Shown here: positions 34,553 to 44,195 of the stretch, one piece after another
Position numbering within the stretch: position 1 is the first letter of the stretch
How the letters are laid out: each line of letters opens with the position of its first letter
Origin: CAG-238 sp963601575
GTDB lineage: Bacteria > Bacillota > Clostridia > Peptostreptococcales > Anaerovoracaceae
Reading direction: 5' to 3'
Length of the DNA: 64,000 nt
NCBI GenBank assembly: GCA_963601575.1
Contig: CAVCFO010000003.1
Coordinates: 55,107-119,106 of the forward strand
Program-made: the position numbers and the translations under genes
Notes under the pieces: generated by a model
What the model saw: the letters and a program-made list of their open reading frames with translations, nothing else
Told to the model about the DNA's origin: nothing
The model's database searches: none

Positions 34553-35285
34553 CTTGATTATTTCAGTAAAAGACTTGGTAAAAGAATATAACGGCGGCAA
34601 AATCGTGGCGCTGAACCATTGCAATCTGGACGTGCAAAGGGGCGAAGTGGTGGCAATCATCGGCCCTTCGGGCTCCGGAAAATCCACACTGCTCAGAAGT
34701 CTCAATATGCTCGAAGAGCCTACATCGGGAGAAATATATTTTGACGGCGTGAATTTGGCTTCAAAGGATGTGGACATCAACCTCCACAGGCAGAAGATGG
34801 GGATGGTGTTCCAGCATTTCAACCTTTTCCCACATAAGACGGTAATCCAAAATATCATGATGGCGCCGGTGACCCTGAAGCTGATGAGCGAAACCGAGGC
34901 GAAGGAGACTGCCATGAAACTGCTGGCGAGGGTAGGACTGGAAGACAAGAAGGACGAGTTTCCCAATATGCTTTCCGGCGGTCAGAAGCAGCGTATTGCA
35001 ATCGTAAGAGCCCTTGCGATGCAGCCTGATGTGATGCTCTTTGACGAGCCCACCTCTGCCCTTGACCCTGAGATGGTAGGAGAGGTTCTAGACGTAATGC
35101 GGGAGCTTGCCGCAGAGGGAATGACCATGATCGTCGTGACCCACGAAATGGGCTTTGCAAGAGAGGTTGCGGATCGGGTGATCTTTATGGCAGACGGCGC
35201 AATTGTCGAAGAGGGAAAGCCTGCTGAGCTCTTTGACAGCCCGAAAGAAGAAAGAACGAAAAGCTTCCTCGAAAAGGTACTCTAA
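34536..35285 (+). CDS. Amino acid ABC transporter ATP-binding protein (GlnQ type)
   Basis: 249 residues. Walker A is GPSGSGKST, the signature is LSGGQKQRIAIVRAL, and Walker B is VMLFDEPTSALDPEM, with the H-loop in VVTHEMGF. It starts with GTG at 34536, supported by AAAGGAGG 7 bases upstream; longer starts would extend into the permease gene. Its stop codon interlocks with the stop of the Na/phosphate symporter gene on the other strand. Confidence 0.95.
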   Translation: METNANLIISVKDLVKEYNGGKIVALNHCNLDVQRGEVVAIIGPSGSGKSTLLRSLNMLEEPTSGEIYFDGVNLASKDVDINLHRQKMGMVFQHFNLFPHKTVIQNIMMAPVTLKLMSETEAKETAMKLLARVGLEDKKDEFPNMLSGGQKQRIAIVRALAMQPDVMLFDEPTSALDPEMVGEVLDVMRELAAEGMTMIVVTHEMGFAREVADRVIFMADGAIVEEGKPAELFDSPKEERTKSFLEKVL

Positions 35286-37090
35286 AAATTATCCGTATAT
35301 CCCGGAGCCTCCAAAAGATCGAAGTATTTTGCATGATACTTGCGATAGAGCTCATTGAAATGTTCATCCTGGCCGCTGTGCAGATATTTCGTATAATCGT
35401 GCTGGTTCTGCACAGCTTTCGGCTCTGTGATGGCAAGAGTGTCGATGCCGATATTGGAACACTGGTCGGATATGCGCTCCACATTTACCAAGATATCGAG
35501 GAATGTGATGCCGCCGTGAACCGTGCAGTCTCCATTTTTGAAACGCTCGATATGATTGGAACGAAGCTGAGAAACGAGGTCGTCGATTACCTCTTCGAGC
35601 GGCTCGATTTTTTTTGCGGCTACCGCATCGAGCTTCGTGAACGCTTTGTAGGAGTAGTCGAGGACCTGGGCGCAGGCTTCCCCAAGAACCGCAAGCTCCT
35701 GGTGGGCTACCGGAGAAAATTCTATATTCTTATCGGCAATTTCTGCTGCCGCCTCGGTTATATTCATGGCATAGTCTCCGATTCTTTCAAATTCAGAGAA
35801 GCATTGTATGTAATAATTCAGTAGGTTGCTGTCTTCGCCCTTCGGAACATGTGGCGAGAAGCGGATCATGTAATTGTCAACCTTGTCCGCCAGCATGTCT
35901 ATATAATCTTCGTTTCTGTTTATCTCATCAACTGCCTCCCGGTCGTAATTGCGAATGGTCCTAAGCGAAACCTTTACGCCATAAACCGCAAGGGTCGCCA
36001 TCTTTGAGATAACGCCGCTGATACTGGAAAGAGCAAGAGCCGGCGATGCGAAGAGCTTTTCGTCAAGCTGCTGAATTTCCTCGTCAATATCATTTGCAAA
36101 TTTGTCGTCCTTGATGATGAGTTTTGCCAGCTTTTCAAACTGAAGCGACACAGGAAGAAGAACGATTGCCGCAAAAAGCCTGAACAGCGTATGGGCGTTA
36201 GCGATGCCACCGGAGGTGATTCTTGCATTCCAGATTCCGTCTAGAACCCCGGTCTCGCGCAAAATCATAATCGAGGCGATAACCAGCACGGATGCCGCAA
36301 TATTAAACAGAATATGAATCATTCCGGTACGTTTTGCGTCAGCCTTTGAGCCGATGGAGCAGACGATCGCCGTGGTAATGCAGTCCCCCATATTTACGCC
36401 TATGATTATAGCATAAACCGAGCTGAAAGTCAGGGCTCCGGTCACCGAAAGCGCCTGCAAAATACCGATTGTAGCCGAAGAACTTTGAATAAGAAAAGCA
36501 GCCCCTGTTCCTACGAGAAAGCCAAGAACGGGCGTGTCCGCCATCTGGATGAAGAGCCTTGCGAAGGTCTCCGATTCTGAGAGAGGAGCCACCGCAGCCG
36601 TCATGTTGAGAAGTCCCGTAAATAGTATGCCAAATCCCATTGCCACCTTGCCGATGATGTCCGACTTGGTGGAGCTTAGAGTCATGATGATAAGGATGCC
36701 GATTATCGCAGAAACCGGCGCTAACGTGGAGGGCTTGAAAATATTAAGCCACGAAGAAGCGTCGCCGTCTATATCCAGAAGTCTGATGATCTGCCCGGTA
36801 ACCGTGGTTCCAACATTTGCACCCAGAATTATGCCTATGGACTGGCGAAGGGAGAGGATCCCTGCCCCTACAAGTCCCGAAGTAAGCACAATCGTTGCGG
36901 TGGAACTTTGGATAACCGCGGTAACCAAAAGCCCCAGCAAAAATCCTGTCAGAGGATTATTTGCCACTTTTTCCATGAATTTTTTGAGGGTGCCGGAGGA
37001 GCCTTGCTGAAGCCCATCTCCCATGAGCCGCATACCGTAAAGAAACAGCGCAAGTCCGCCGAATAAAGAAATAAAGTCAAATATATTCAT
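35282..37090 (-). CDS. Na+/phosphate cotransporter (NptA family) with C-terminal PhoU-like domain
   Basis: 602 residues from ATG at 37090 (preceded by GGGAAGG); an in-frame TTG 24 bases upstream is less likely. Two Na/Pi repeats carry the paired QSSTATIVLTSGLV and QSSSATIGILQALS motifs that build the transport core. Residues from about 380 on form a PhoU-like four-helix domain. It imports phosphate or a related anion with Na+. It faces the amino acid ABC operon and shares CTAA with its stop. Confidence 0.93.
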   Translation of the reverse strand: MNIFDFISLFGGLALFLYGMRLMGDGLQQGSSGTLKKFMEKVANNPLTGFLLGLLVTAVIQSSTATIVLTSGLVGAGILSLRQSIGIILGANVGTTVTGQIIRLLDIDGDASSWLNIFKPSTLAPVSAIIGILIIMTLSSTKSDIIGKVAMGFGILFTGLLNMTAAVAPLSESETFARLFIQMADTPVLGFLVGTGAAFLIQSSSATIGILQALSVTGALTFSSVYAIIIGVNMGDCITTAIVCSIGSKADAKRTGMIHILFNIAASVLVIASIMILRETGVLDGIWNARITSGGIANAHTLFRLFAAIVLLPVSLQFEKLAKLIIKDDKFANDIDEEIQQLDEKLFASPALALSSISGVISKMATLAVYGVKVSLRTIRNYDREAVDEINRNEDYIDMLADKVDNYMIRFSPHVPKGEDSNLLNYYIQCFSEFERIGDYAMNITEAAAEIADKNIEFSPVAHQELAVLGEACAQVLDYSYKAFTKLDAVAAKKIEPLEEVIDDLVSQLRSNHIERFKNGDCTVHGGITFLDILVNVERISDQCSNIGIDTLAITEPKAVQNQHDYTKYLHSGQDEHFNELYRKYHAKYFDLLEAPGYTDNF

Positions 37091-37222
37091 TTGTTGCCTT
37101 CCCGGCTTTTTCAAGCCTCCCCAATATATCGTAAAATATATGTTAAATCCAAATTAAATCCGTGTAAAACCCCGCTAACAGTCTAACAAAAAAATTAGCT
37201 AATATCAATAAAAGTTAAGAAT

Positions 37223-37252
37223 TTGACAAGGAAACTGTGGTATACTTAAGAT
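37223..37252 (+). promoter_or_regulatory. Candidate promoter for the Bce-type transporter
   Basis: TTGACA at 37223-37228 and TAAGAT at 37247-37252 with an 18-base spacer. A TATACT also lies between them, at too short a distance. No clear BceR-type operator was recognised. Confidence 0.45.
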
Positions 37253-37331
37253 GTGAAAAAGGTCGGAGAGCTACGTGCATGACGACATGGGAAACAGAAA
37301 ACGATAAATGAAAGTGCAGGGGGGAATGACA

Positions 37332-38093
37332 ATGAACATGCTAGAGGTTAGCGGGCTGAAAAAGATCTATCAATCGCGATTTGGGGGAAACAAGGTGGAG
37401 GCGCTAAAGAATGTGAACTTTACCGTAGAAAAAGGCGAGTTTGTGGCAATCATGGGAGAATCAGGTTCTGGGAAAACCACTTTGCTCAACATTCTGGCGG
37501 CGCTTGACAAGGCGACGAGTGGACGGGTTATCTTGGAGGGAAAGGACATTTCCGCCATTGGGGAATCCCGGGTTGCGGAATTTCGCCGGGACAATCTCGG
37601 ATTTGTATTTCAGGATTTCAATCTTTTGGACACATTTTCTATCGAAGACAATATCTATCTGCCGCTGGTGCTTCAGGGAAAACGCTACGAGGAAATGCGG
37701 GATAAACTTGCGCCCATTGCAAAGAGATTGGGACTTACAGAGCTGCTGAGAAAATATCCTTACGAGGTATCAGGGGGACAAAAGCAGCGAGCGGCGGTAG
37801 CAAGAGCGCTTATCACAGACCCGAAAATCATCCTTGCGGACGAACCTACGGGAGCCCTTGATTCCAAGGCTTCTGACGAGCTTCTTGCGCTGCTAGAGGA
37901 AATCAACGGGGGCGGACAGACGATACTCATGGTAACCCACTCGGTAAAGGCGGCAAGCTTTGCTTCGAGAGTTTTGTTCATCAAGGACGGCGAGGTTTTC
38001 CATCAGATTTATAAGGGGGAGGACAGCAAGCATGCGCTGTACCAGAAAATTTCGCAGACCTTGACAATTTTAGCAACGGGCGGTGAGAGATAA
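37332..38093 (+). CDS. Bce-type ABC transporter ATP-binding protein
   Basis: 253 residues. Walker A is GESGSGKTT, the signature is VSGGQKQRAAVARA, and Walker B is IILADEPTGALDSK. FRRDNLGFVFQDFNLLDTF is typical of the BceA/SalX subgroup. These systems handle antimicrobial peptides that target the cell wall. The start at 37332 has AGGGGGG 7 bases upstream, whereas the ATGs at 37308 and 37326 do not. It overlaps the permease gene by one base. Confidence 0.93.
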   Translation: MNMLEVSGLKKIYQSRFGGNKVEALKNVNFTVEKGEFVAIMGESGSGKTTLLNILAALDKATSGRVILEGKDISAIGESRVAEFRRDNLGFVFQDFNLLDTFSIEDNIYLPLVLQGKRYEEMRDKLAPIAKRLGLTELLRKYPYEVSGGQKQRAAVARALITDPKIILADEPTGALDSKASDELLALLEEINGGGQTILMVTHSVKAASFASRVLFIKDGEVFHQIYKGEDSKHALYQKISQTLTILATGGER

Positions 38094-40135
38094 TGAAGAG
38101 GGGATTTTATTATAGCCTTGCCTGCGACGGAATGAAAAAGAACCGGAAAATGTATCTGCCGTATATTTTAACCTGCATCGGCATGGTGATGATGCTATAT
38201 ATCGTGCTTTATTTGCAAAATTCCGAGGCGGCGGCTAGCCTCGCCGCCGGAATCAGAACCACGAAACTTACCATGGGACTTGGAGCTATTGTAATAACCG
38301 TATTTTCTGTGATTTTCCTGTTTTATACCAACTCGTTTTTGATGAGACGGCGCAGGAGAGAATTTGGGCTTTACAATATGCTCGGGATGAGCAAGAGAAA
38401 TATTTGTCGCATACTGGCGTGGGAAGTTTTCATTACATTTGTGATTTCGCTTACTGCGGGACTTGCCCTAGGAATTGCATTTTCAAAGCTTGCGGAGCTT
38501 GCGCTGCTAAAAGTTCTTAACCTTGGGATTTCCTATGATATTTTTGTAAGCCTAGGGGCGCTCACCCTTACGACTGCAGCTTTTGCGGGGATTTTCCTGC
38601 TCCTTATGCTCAACTCCGTAAGGCAGGTTCGTTTCAGCACGGCAATGGCGCTTATGCAGTCAGAAAATTACGGCGAAAGGCCGCCCAAGGCAAACTGGGC
38701 TTTCGGAATAGGCGGATTCTGCCTACTTGCAGCAGCATATTATATTGCACTTTCCGTAAGCGACCCGATTTCGGCGATGTTTTGGTTCTTCGGGGCGGTG
38801 ATTATGGTGATAATCGCCACTTATATGATTTTCGTGGCAGGGGCTGTGATGCTATGCAAAATTTTGCAGAATAATAAAAAATATTATTACAAGGCCAGTC
38901 ACTTCATCTCAACCTCTAACATGGCATACAGAATGAAGCGAAACGGTGCGGGGCTTGCATCGATCTGCATTCTTGCGACCATGGTGCTTGTGATGCTTTC
39001 ATCCACAACGAGCCTGTATTTCGGCACGGCGAACTCGCTAAAAGTTAGCTACCCGCGGGAAATCAATATAGGCTATTATATAAACGAAGCCGCCAAGCTT
39101 TCTGACGAAAATTTCGAGCTTTATACAGGCATTACGGACTTGCTTGCAAGGGAAAAGGGGGTAGTACCGCAAAATGTTGAAAATTACAGGATTATAAGCA
39201 ACTACGCGCTGGCATACGGCGACGGAGGCTTTGAAATATCGCCTGCAAATGCGGCTGGCAGCGAAAGAGATGCTCAGACTGCAAAGCTTTCTTTTATGCC
39301 CCTTTCGGACTATAACGCTATGACAGGCGGCAGTGCGAGCCTTTCCGAGGGCGAAGTTCTTGCAAGCGCTTTGCAGGGGGAATTTGCATCGGATGCGATA
39401 AATATTGAGAATATCGGAAGCTTTTCGGTGAAGGGCAGTGCGGAATTTGACGGTGCGAAAACCCTTGCTACCGGCGAAAATATGCCTGTAATTTTGATTG
39501 TAACGGATGATTTTGGCCAGATGGCGAAGAAGCTAGAAAAAGCCTGCGGAACCGACGAGTTTGGAAATTCAAAGTTTGCGGCGAGTATAGTCTATGACTT
39601 TGACACCGACGGGCTTTCGGATGAGGAACAGATTGCACTGGCAGACGCATTTACATCGGACCTTGGCAAGGCTTTCATGGATCGCGGCATTGAAGAATTT
39701 TCTTATTCTATGAGTACCTATGCGAAGAGCAGCGCGGAATTTTACGCAAGCTACGGCGGACTATTTTTCCTTGCGATTATGCTGAGCATCGTATTCATTT
39801 TCGCGGCAGTGCTGATCATCTACTACAAGCAGATTTCCGAGGGCTACGAAGACCGAAACAAATTTGCCATCATGCAAAAGGTGGGCATGACAAAGGCAGA
39901 AATCCGAAAGAGCATAAACTCACAGGTGCTCACAGTATTCGCTCTACCGCTTTTCATGGCGGCGCTGCACCTGCTATTTGCATTTCCGATGATAAAGAAG
40001 ATTTTGCTTCTGTTTCAGCTCACAAATTCGCAGCTTTTCCTGATTACAACGGCGGTCAGCTTCTGCGCCTTTGCATTGCTCTACGTAATCGTTTATAGAA
40101 TAACCTCGAAAGCATATTATAATATCGTAAGCTAA
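38093..40135 (+). CDS. Bce-type FtsX-like permease
   Basis: 680 residues with ten predicted membrane segments and a large extracytoplasmic domain (about 315-560) between segments 7 and 8, the layout of BceB. The N-terminus (RGFYYSLACDGMKKNRKMYLPYILTC) and the RRRREFGLYNMLGMSKRNI loop are characteristic. In known systems BceB also acts as the peptide sensor for a BceRS two-component pair, but no such regulator genes lie next to it. Confidence 0.9.
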   Translation: MKRGFYYSLACDGMKKNRKMYLPYILTCIGMVMMLYIVLYLQNSEAAASLAAGIRTTKLTMGLGAIVITVFSVIFLFYTNSFLMRRRRREFGLYNMLGMSKRNICRILAWEVFITFVISLTAGLALGIAFSKLAELALLKVLNLGISYDIFVSLGALTLTTAAFAGIFLLLMLNSVRQVRFSTAMALMQSENYGERPPKANWAFGIGGFCLLAAAYYIALSVSDPISAMFWFFGAVIMVIIATYMIFVAGAVMLCKILQNNKKYYYKASHFISTSNMAYRMKRNGAGLASICILATMVLVMLSSTTSLYFGTANSLKVSYPREINIGYYINEAAKLSDENFELYTGITDLLAREKGVVPQNVENYRIISNYALAYGDGGFEISPANAAGSERDAQTAKLSFMPLSDYNAMTGGSASLSEGEVLASALQGEFASDAINIENIGSFSVKGSAEFDGAKTLATGENMPVILIVTDDFGQMAKKLEKACGTDEFGNSKFAASIVYDFDTDGLSDEEQIALADAFTSDLGKAFMDRGIEEFSYSMSTYAKSSAEFYASYGGLFFLAIMLSIVFIFAAVLIIYYKQISEGYEDRNKFAIMQKVGMTKAEIRKSINSQVLTVFALPLFMAALHLLFAFPMIKKILLLFQLTNSQLFLITTAVSFCAFALLYVIVYRITSKAYYNIVS

Positions 40136-40200
40136 CAGGACTTGCGCAAGGCCGCGCAAGAATATGAAAAAGGCGATGAGTGGGGGTGTTTTCGGGCGGC

Positions 40201-40230
40201 GATGTATGTTATAATCATATGTAACATATC
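40201..40230 (+). promoter_or_regulatory. Palindrome overlapping a TATAAT -10 upstream of the lipase-like gene
   Basis: ATGTTA at 40206-40211 and TAACAT at 40222-40227 form an inverted repeat around TATAAT (40210-40215, extended -10 TGT). No good -35 is visible. It may be a promoter with an operator. Confidence 0.45.
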
Positions 40231-40247
40231 AAAAAAGAGGTATAAAC

Positions 40248-41099
40248 ATGTATCAACTATTCGATTTTGAAAAGAGAGACTGCATCGTGCAGGGGTATCA
40301 TTTCCCTTGCGAAAATCCAAGTCATGTGGTTTGCCTGATACACGGAATAGGTGAATATGCCGCCAGGTTCAGTCGCGTTGCGGAATACTTTAATAAAGCA
40401 GGAATCGCCGTGGTTTCTATGGACCTTCGGGGACACGGGCGCTCGCAGGGAGTGCGGGGAGCCTGCGCGCCGAGAGCGGAAGTTCTCAAAGATATCGACG
40501 CTTTGATTGAGTACGCTCAGGGATTTTATCCCGGAGTACCGATCGTAATGTATGGACACAGCATGGGCGGAAATATTACGCTTGATTATCGCGCCCGCGG
40601 AGGGCATAACGACGTGCCCGCAGGATATATTATCTCGGCGCCGTGGATTCGGCTTGTGCGCCCCGTAAGCGGCGGCCTTTTGACAGCGGTAAAGCTTCTG
40701 ACAAAGGTCGCTCCGAACTTCAAAATCAAGTCCGAGTTTCCGGAAGAAAAGCTCGGCAATGTCAAATATGTAAGGCCATATAAGAAAGACCCGTTTGTTC
40801 ACCCATATGCGACGGCGCTCTGTGCCTACGAGGGGTTCACCATCGGAACAGCACTTGAAAAAGGCACAAACGAGGATAACGGCAGGGCAAGGCACATCCC
40901 ATGCCTTCTCATGCACGGCACGAAGGACTTGATATGTGACATCGAAGGTAGCAGGGAATTTGCAAGGCTACAGGATCCGAAAAGCTTCACGATGCTCGAG
41001 TGGCCGGGCTATTATCACGAGATCCATAACGGTGGCCCTGAGGGCGAAAACGGAGAAGCAGTGATACAAACTGCGATCGACTTCATAAAGGGCCTGTGA
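40248..41099 (+). CDS. Alpha/beta hydrolase, monoacylglycerol lipase/lysophospholipase-like
   Basis: 283 residues, serine hydrolase of the Hydrolase_4 type. The oxyanion segment is HGIGEYAARF. The nucleophile elbow is GHSMGG with Ser105. The late acid and histidine are probably Asp in HGTKDLICD and His in YYHEIHN. MDLRGHGRSQG is a typical strand-turn. Expected to hydrolyse monoacylglycerols or lysophospholipids, but the natural substrate is unproven. GAGG ribosome site upstream; rlmN follows after 33 bases. Confidence 0.88.
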   Translation: MYQLFDFEKRDCIVQGYHFPCENPSHVVCLIHGIGEYAARFSRVAEYFNKAGIAVVSMDLRGHGRSQGVRGACAPRAEVLKDIDALIEYAQGFYPGVPIVMYGHSMGGNITLDYRARGGHNDVPAGYIISAPWIRLVRPVSGGLLTAVKLLTKVAPNFKIKSEFPEEKLGNVKYVRPYKKDPFVHPYATALCAYEGFTIGTALEKGTNEDNGRARHIPCLLMHGTKDLICDIEGSREFARLQDPKSFTMLEWPGYYHEIHNGGPEGENGEAVIQTAIDFIKGL

Positions 41100-41132
41100 T
41101 GAGAACTTTGAAAAAATGGGAGAAAACGGAGC

Positions 41133-42194
41133 ATGAACAATCAGGCTAACTTGACCGATTTGGAGTATAAAAAGCTAGAGAATTTCGTGACGGAGACGCT
41201 CGGCGAGCCGAAGTTTAGGGCAAAGCAGATTTTCGGCTGGATCTATGGAGGAATAGCAAAGGACGGGAGCCTGAGGCTAGGCGCAGAGTCGTTTGATGAT
41301 ATGAATAATTTGCCAAAGAGCCTGCGAGAGCGGCTTGCTCGCTCTGCGAGCCTTTCGCTGCCTGCGGTCTTGCGAGAGCAGGTCTCAAGGACTGACGGCA
41401 CGCGCAAGTTCCTTTTCGCTCTCGCAGACGGAAACGCAGTCGAAAGCGTTTTCATGAAATACAAATTCGGAAATTCGATCTGCGTTTCCTCGCAGGCGGG
41501 ATGCAGAATGGGCTGCAGATTCTGCGCATCTACCATAGGCGGTCTGAAGCGGAATCTTTCGCCCGGAGAAATCGCCGGGCAGATACTTGCCGCACAGAGA
41601 AAGACAGGCGAGCGTATCAGCCATGTAGTCGTGATGGGAACGGGAGAGCCCTTTGACAACTATAACAATTTGGCCTCGTTTATTCGCATCATAAACGACC
41701 CGAATGGCCTTGACATCGGAATGAGGAACATCACGGTTTCAACTTGCGGACTCGTTCCGAAAATTTTACAGTTTGCAGAGGATTTTCCGCAGGTAAACTT
41801 AGCAATCTCGCTTCATGCGGCAAATGACGAAATGCGAAGCGAAATCATGCCGATAAACAAAAAATATCCCATGGAAACCTTGCTTGCATCATGCAGAGAA
41901 TATACAGAGAAAACCTCACGCCGCATTACATTTGAATATACATTGGTAAAGGGTGTCAATGACAGCACGGAGCATGCAAAGATGCTTGCTTCAAGGCTCT
42001 CCGGCATGCTCTGCCATGTGAATCTGATTCCGCTGAACAAGGTTGCGGAAACAGGATATGATACCGCAGAGCGCGGCGCGGTCTTGCATTTTCAGAAGGT
42101 GCTTAGCGAAAACGGCATCCCGGCAACGATTCGCAGGGAACTCGGCGACGATATCGACGCCGCCTGCGGCCAGCTCAGACTTGCCGCTAGGTAA
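41133..42194 (+). CDS. rlmN: 23S rRNA (adenine2503-C2) methyltransferase / tRNA A37
   Basis: 353 residues, radical SAM enzyme. The [4Fe-4S] motif is CRMGCRFC (Cys124, 128, 131). FMKYKFGNSICVSSQAGC and GTGEPFDNYNN are RlmN blocks. The conserved catalytic cysteine near the C-terminus is in the DIDAACGQL segment. It methylates A2503 of 23S rRNA and A37 of some tRNAs. A Cfr-type resistance enzyme is the only close alternative, and the overall length and motifs favour RlmN. Confidence 0.94.
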   Translation: MNNQANLTDLEYKKLENFVTETLGEPKFRAKQIFGWIYGGIAKDGSLRLGAESFDDMNNLPKSLRERLARSASLSLPAVLREQVSRTDGTRKFLFALADGNAVESVFMKYKFGNSICVSSQAGCRMGCRFCASTIGGLKRNLSPGEIAGQILAAQRKTGERISHVVVMGTGEPFDNYNNLASFIRIINDPNGLDIGMRNITVSTCGLVPKILQFAEDFPQVNLAISLHAANDEMRSEIMPINKKYPMETLLASCREYTEKTSRRITFEYTLVKGVNDSTEHAKMLASRLSGMLCHVNLIPLNKVAETGYDTAERGAVLHFQKVLSENGIPATIRRELGDDIDAACGQLRLAAR

Positions 42195-42219
42195 TTACAA
42201 ATAGTTTTTGCAATATCTA

Positions 42220-42248
42220 TTGACGGAGGATGCAAAAGAGTTTAGAAT
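42220..42248 (+). promoter_or_regulatory. Promoter for the second MATE gene
   Basis: TTGACG at 42220-42225 and TAGAAT at 42243-42248 with a 17-base spacer, followed by a GGCAG/CTGCC hairpin at 42275-42300 before the start codon. Confidence 0.6.
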
Positions 42249-42274
42249 ACATTTTATCGATGATTAGAGAAAAC

Positions 42275-42300
42275 AAGGGCAGTCTTAACAGGCTGCCTTT
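42275..42300 (+). promoter_or_regulatory. Leader hairpin before the MATE gene
   Basis: AAGGGCAG at 42275-42282 can pair with CTGCCTTT at 42293-42300 (one G-T pair). No T run follows. It resembles the hairpin at 44196-44215, sharing GGGCAGTCTTA. Confidence 0.5.
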
Positions 42301-42329
42301 GTGAGTGGATATGCAAAAAGGTGGATATG

Positions 42330-43763
42330 ATGAGTGAGTTTGAGGTAGTTTCGGAAGAAGGACAAAGAAAAGAAATCCAAAAGAAAGAAAAAGCAAGCCG
42401 GCACGAGATCGATATGACAGCAGGTCCGGTGCTGAAGAAAATGTTGATATTTTCGCTGCCGCTGATGGGATCGAGCATTTTGCAGCTCCTCTTCAATGCG
42501 GCGGACATCATCGTAATCGGGCGGTTTGCGGGAGAAAATTCGCTGGCAGCCGTGGGAGCCACAACGTCGCTCATAAATCTTTTGGTAAATCTTTTTGTGG
42601 GCCTTGCCATCGGAGCCAATGTGCTGACGGCAAGATATTGCGGCTCACATAATGGCAAGGATGTCAGCGAAACGGTGCATACATCTATAGCTATGAGCCT
42701 CGTATGCGGCATGGGACTTGCAATAATCGGAATATTTATATCAAGACCGATACTTGCATCTATGGGAACGCCGGACGAAATTTTGCCGCTTTCGGCGATC
42801 TATATGAAAATTTACTTTGCGGGAATGCCCGCAATAATGATATATAACTTCGGGAGCGCGGTTCTGCGCGCAAAGGGAGATACTGCAAGACCCCTTATGT
42901 ACCTTGCGGTTGCGGGGGTGCTAAACGTGGGTCTTAACCTGTTTTTTGTAATCTCCCTAAACATGGATGTGGCCGGGGTTGCGGCAGCTACCTCGATTTC
43001 GCAATGTCTTTCGGCATTTCTCATCTTGCGCTGTCTATGCAGAGAAAATGACGCTTTCAAATTGCAAAGAAAGCTTTTGCGAATCCATAAACAGAAAATG
43101 AAGGTGATTTTGCAAATAGGCCTTCCTGCAGGCTTTCAGGGAATGCTCTTTGCCCTGTCAAATGTAATTATACAGTCATCCATCAATAGCTACGGAAAAT
43201 ATGTCATGGCGGGGAGCGCGGCGTCTGCCAACATAGAAAGCTTCACATATTTTGCAATGAATGCCTTTTATCAGGCGGCAATTTCCTTTACCAGCCAAAA
43301 TGTGGGGGCAGGAAGATATGACAGGATAAGAAAAATACTTATCTGCTCGATATCCTGCGCGGTAGTTACCGGAATTGTGGTAGGAAACCTTACATGCATA
43401 TTCGGAAGGCCGCTTCTAGAAATTTATACGGATAGCGACCTCGTAGTTACGGAAGGTATGAGACGAATGGTATTTATCGCTGCTCCATATTTTATCTGCG
43501 GCATCATGGATACCATGGCGGGGATGATAAGGGGTCTTGGATATTCGGTTCTGCCAATGATCGTTTCGCTCCTCGGAGCGTGCGTGCTTCGTATCGTCTG
43601 GATTTTGACGGTATGTCAGCTTCCGGCATTTCACCATGTGGAATATGTCTATGCATCATATCCTGTGACATGGGCGATCACGGCTATGGCGCATGTTATT
43701 TGCTACATAATCATCACAAAGAAAATAAAAAAATCCATTGAATTGAGCGGCCAAATGCGTTAA
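42330..43763 (+). CDS. MATE family efflux transporter (second copy)
   Basis: 477 residues with about twelve membrane segments and a 25-residue charged N-terminal extension (EEGQRKEIQKKEKASRHE). The first repeat has FNAADIIVIGRFAGENSLAAVGAT and the second repeat is similar. It differs from the MATE protein encoded at 19730 and is closer to the DinF/NorM-like clostridial group. Initiation at ATG 42330 or 42327 is favoured by AAGGTGG upstream. Substrate unknown. Confidence 0.9.
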   Translation: MSEFEVVSEEGQRKEIQKKEKASRHEIDMTAGPVLKKMLIFSLPLMGSSILQLLFNAADIIVIGRFAGENSLAAVGATTSLINLLVNLFVGLAIGANVLTARYCGSHNGKDVSETVHTSIAMSLVCGMGLAIIGIFISRPILASMGTPDEILPLSAIYMKIYFAGMPAIMIYNFGSAVLRAKGDTARPLMYLAVAGVLNVGLNLFFVISLNMDVAGVAAATSISQCLSAFLILRCLCRENDAFKLQRKLLRIHKQKMKVILQIGLPAGFQGMLFALSNVIIQSSINSYGKYVMAGSAASANIESFTYFAMNAFYQAAISFTSQNVGAGRYDRIRKILICSISCAVVTGIVVGNLTCIFGRPLLEIYTDSDLVVTEGMRRMVFIAAPYFICGIMDTMAGMIRGLGYSVLPMIVSLLGACVLRIVWILTVCQLPAFHHVEYVYASYPVTWAITAMAHVICYIIITKKIKKSIELSGQMR

Positions 43764-43794
43764 TATAGAGCATATAGCCATTAGGAGGAAAAAA

Positions 43795-44172
43795 ATGAGA
43801 AAAGTAGTTTCAACAGACAAAGCACCTTCCGCGATCGGGCCTTATGCGCAGGCGAATATCCTCGGAAATATCATAATTACATCGGGACAGATTCCTATCG
43901 ACCCGGCAACAGGAGCCTTGGTAGAAGGCGGTATCGAAGAACAGACAAGACAGGTCTTTAGCAACCTCAAGGCAGTACTTGAGGCAGCAGGAAGCGGATT
44001 AGACAAGATAATAAAGACGACTTGCTTTATGGATAATATGGCAGACTTCGCTAGGATGAACGAAGTTTACGCAGAGTATTTCGCGGGCGATTACCCGTCG
44101 AGATCGGCAGTAGAGGTGGCGAAGCTTCCAAAGGAGGCTTTGATAGAGATCGAAGCGATCGCATATCTGTAA
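43795..44172 (+). CDS. ridA: RidA family reactive enamine/imine deaminase
   Basis: 125 residues. Family features are DKAPSAIGPYAQA at the N-terminus, ITSGQIPIDPATG, the conserved arginine in the PSRSAVEVAKLPKEALIEIEA block, and the terminal EAIAYL. RidA hydrolyses the 2-aminoacrylate-type intermediates released by PLP enzymes. TAGGAGG ribosome site. It precedes the aromatic amino acid cluster, but no clear role there is evident. Confidence 0.95.
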   Translation: MRKVVSTDKAPSAIGPYAQANILGNIIITSGQIPIDPATGALVEGGIEEQTRQVFSNLKAVLEAAGSGLDKIIKTTCFMDNMADFARMNEVYAEYFAGDYPSRSAVEVAKLPKEALIEIEAIAYL

Positions 44173-44195
44173 TTTTATTATTATAAATCGAAGCG

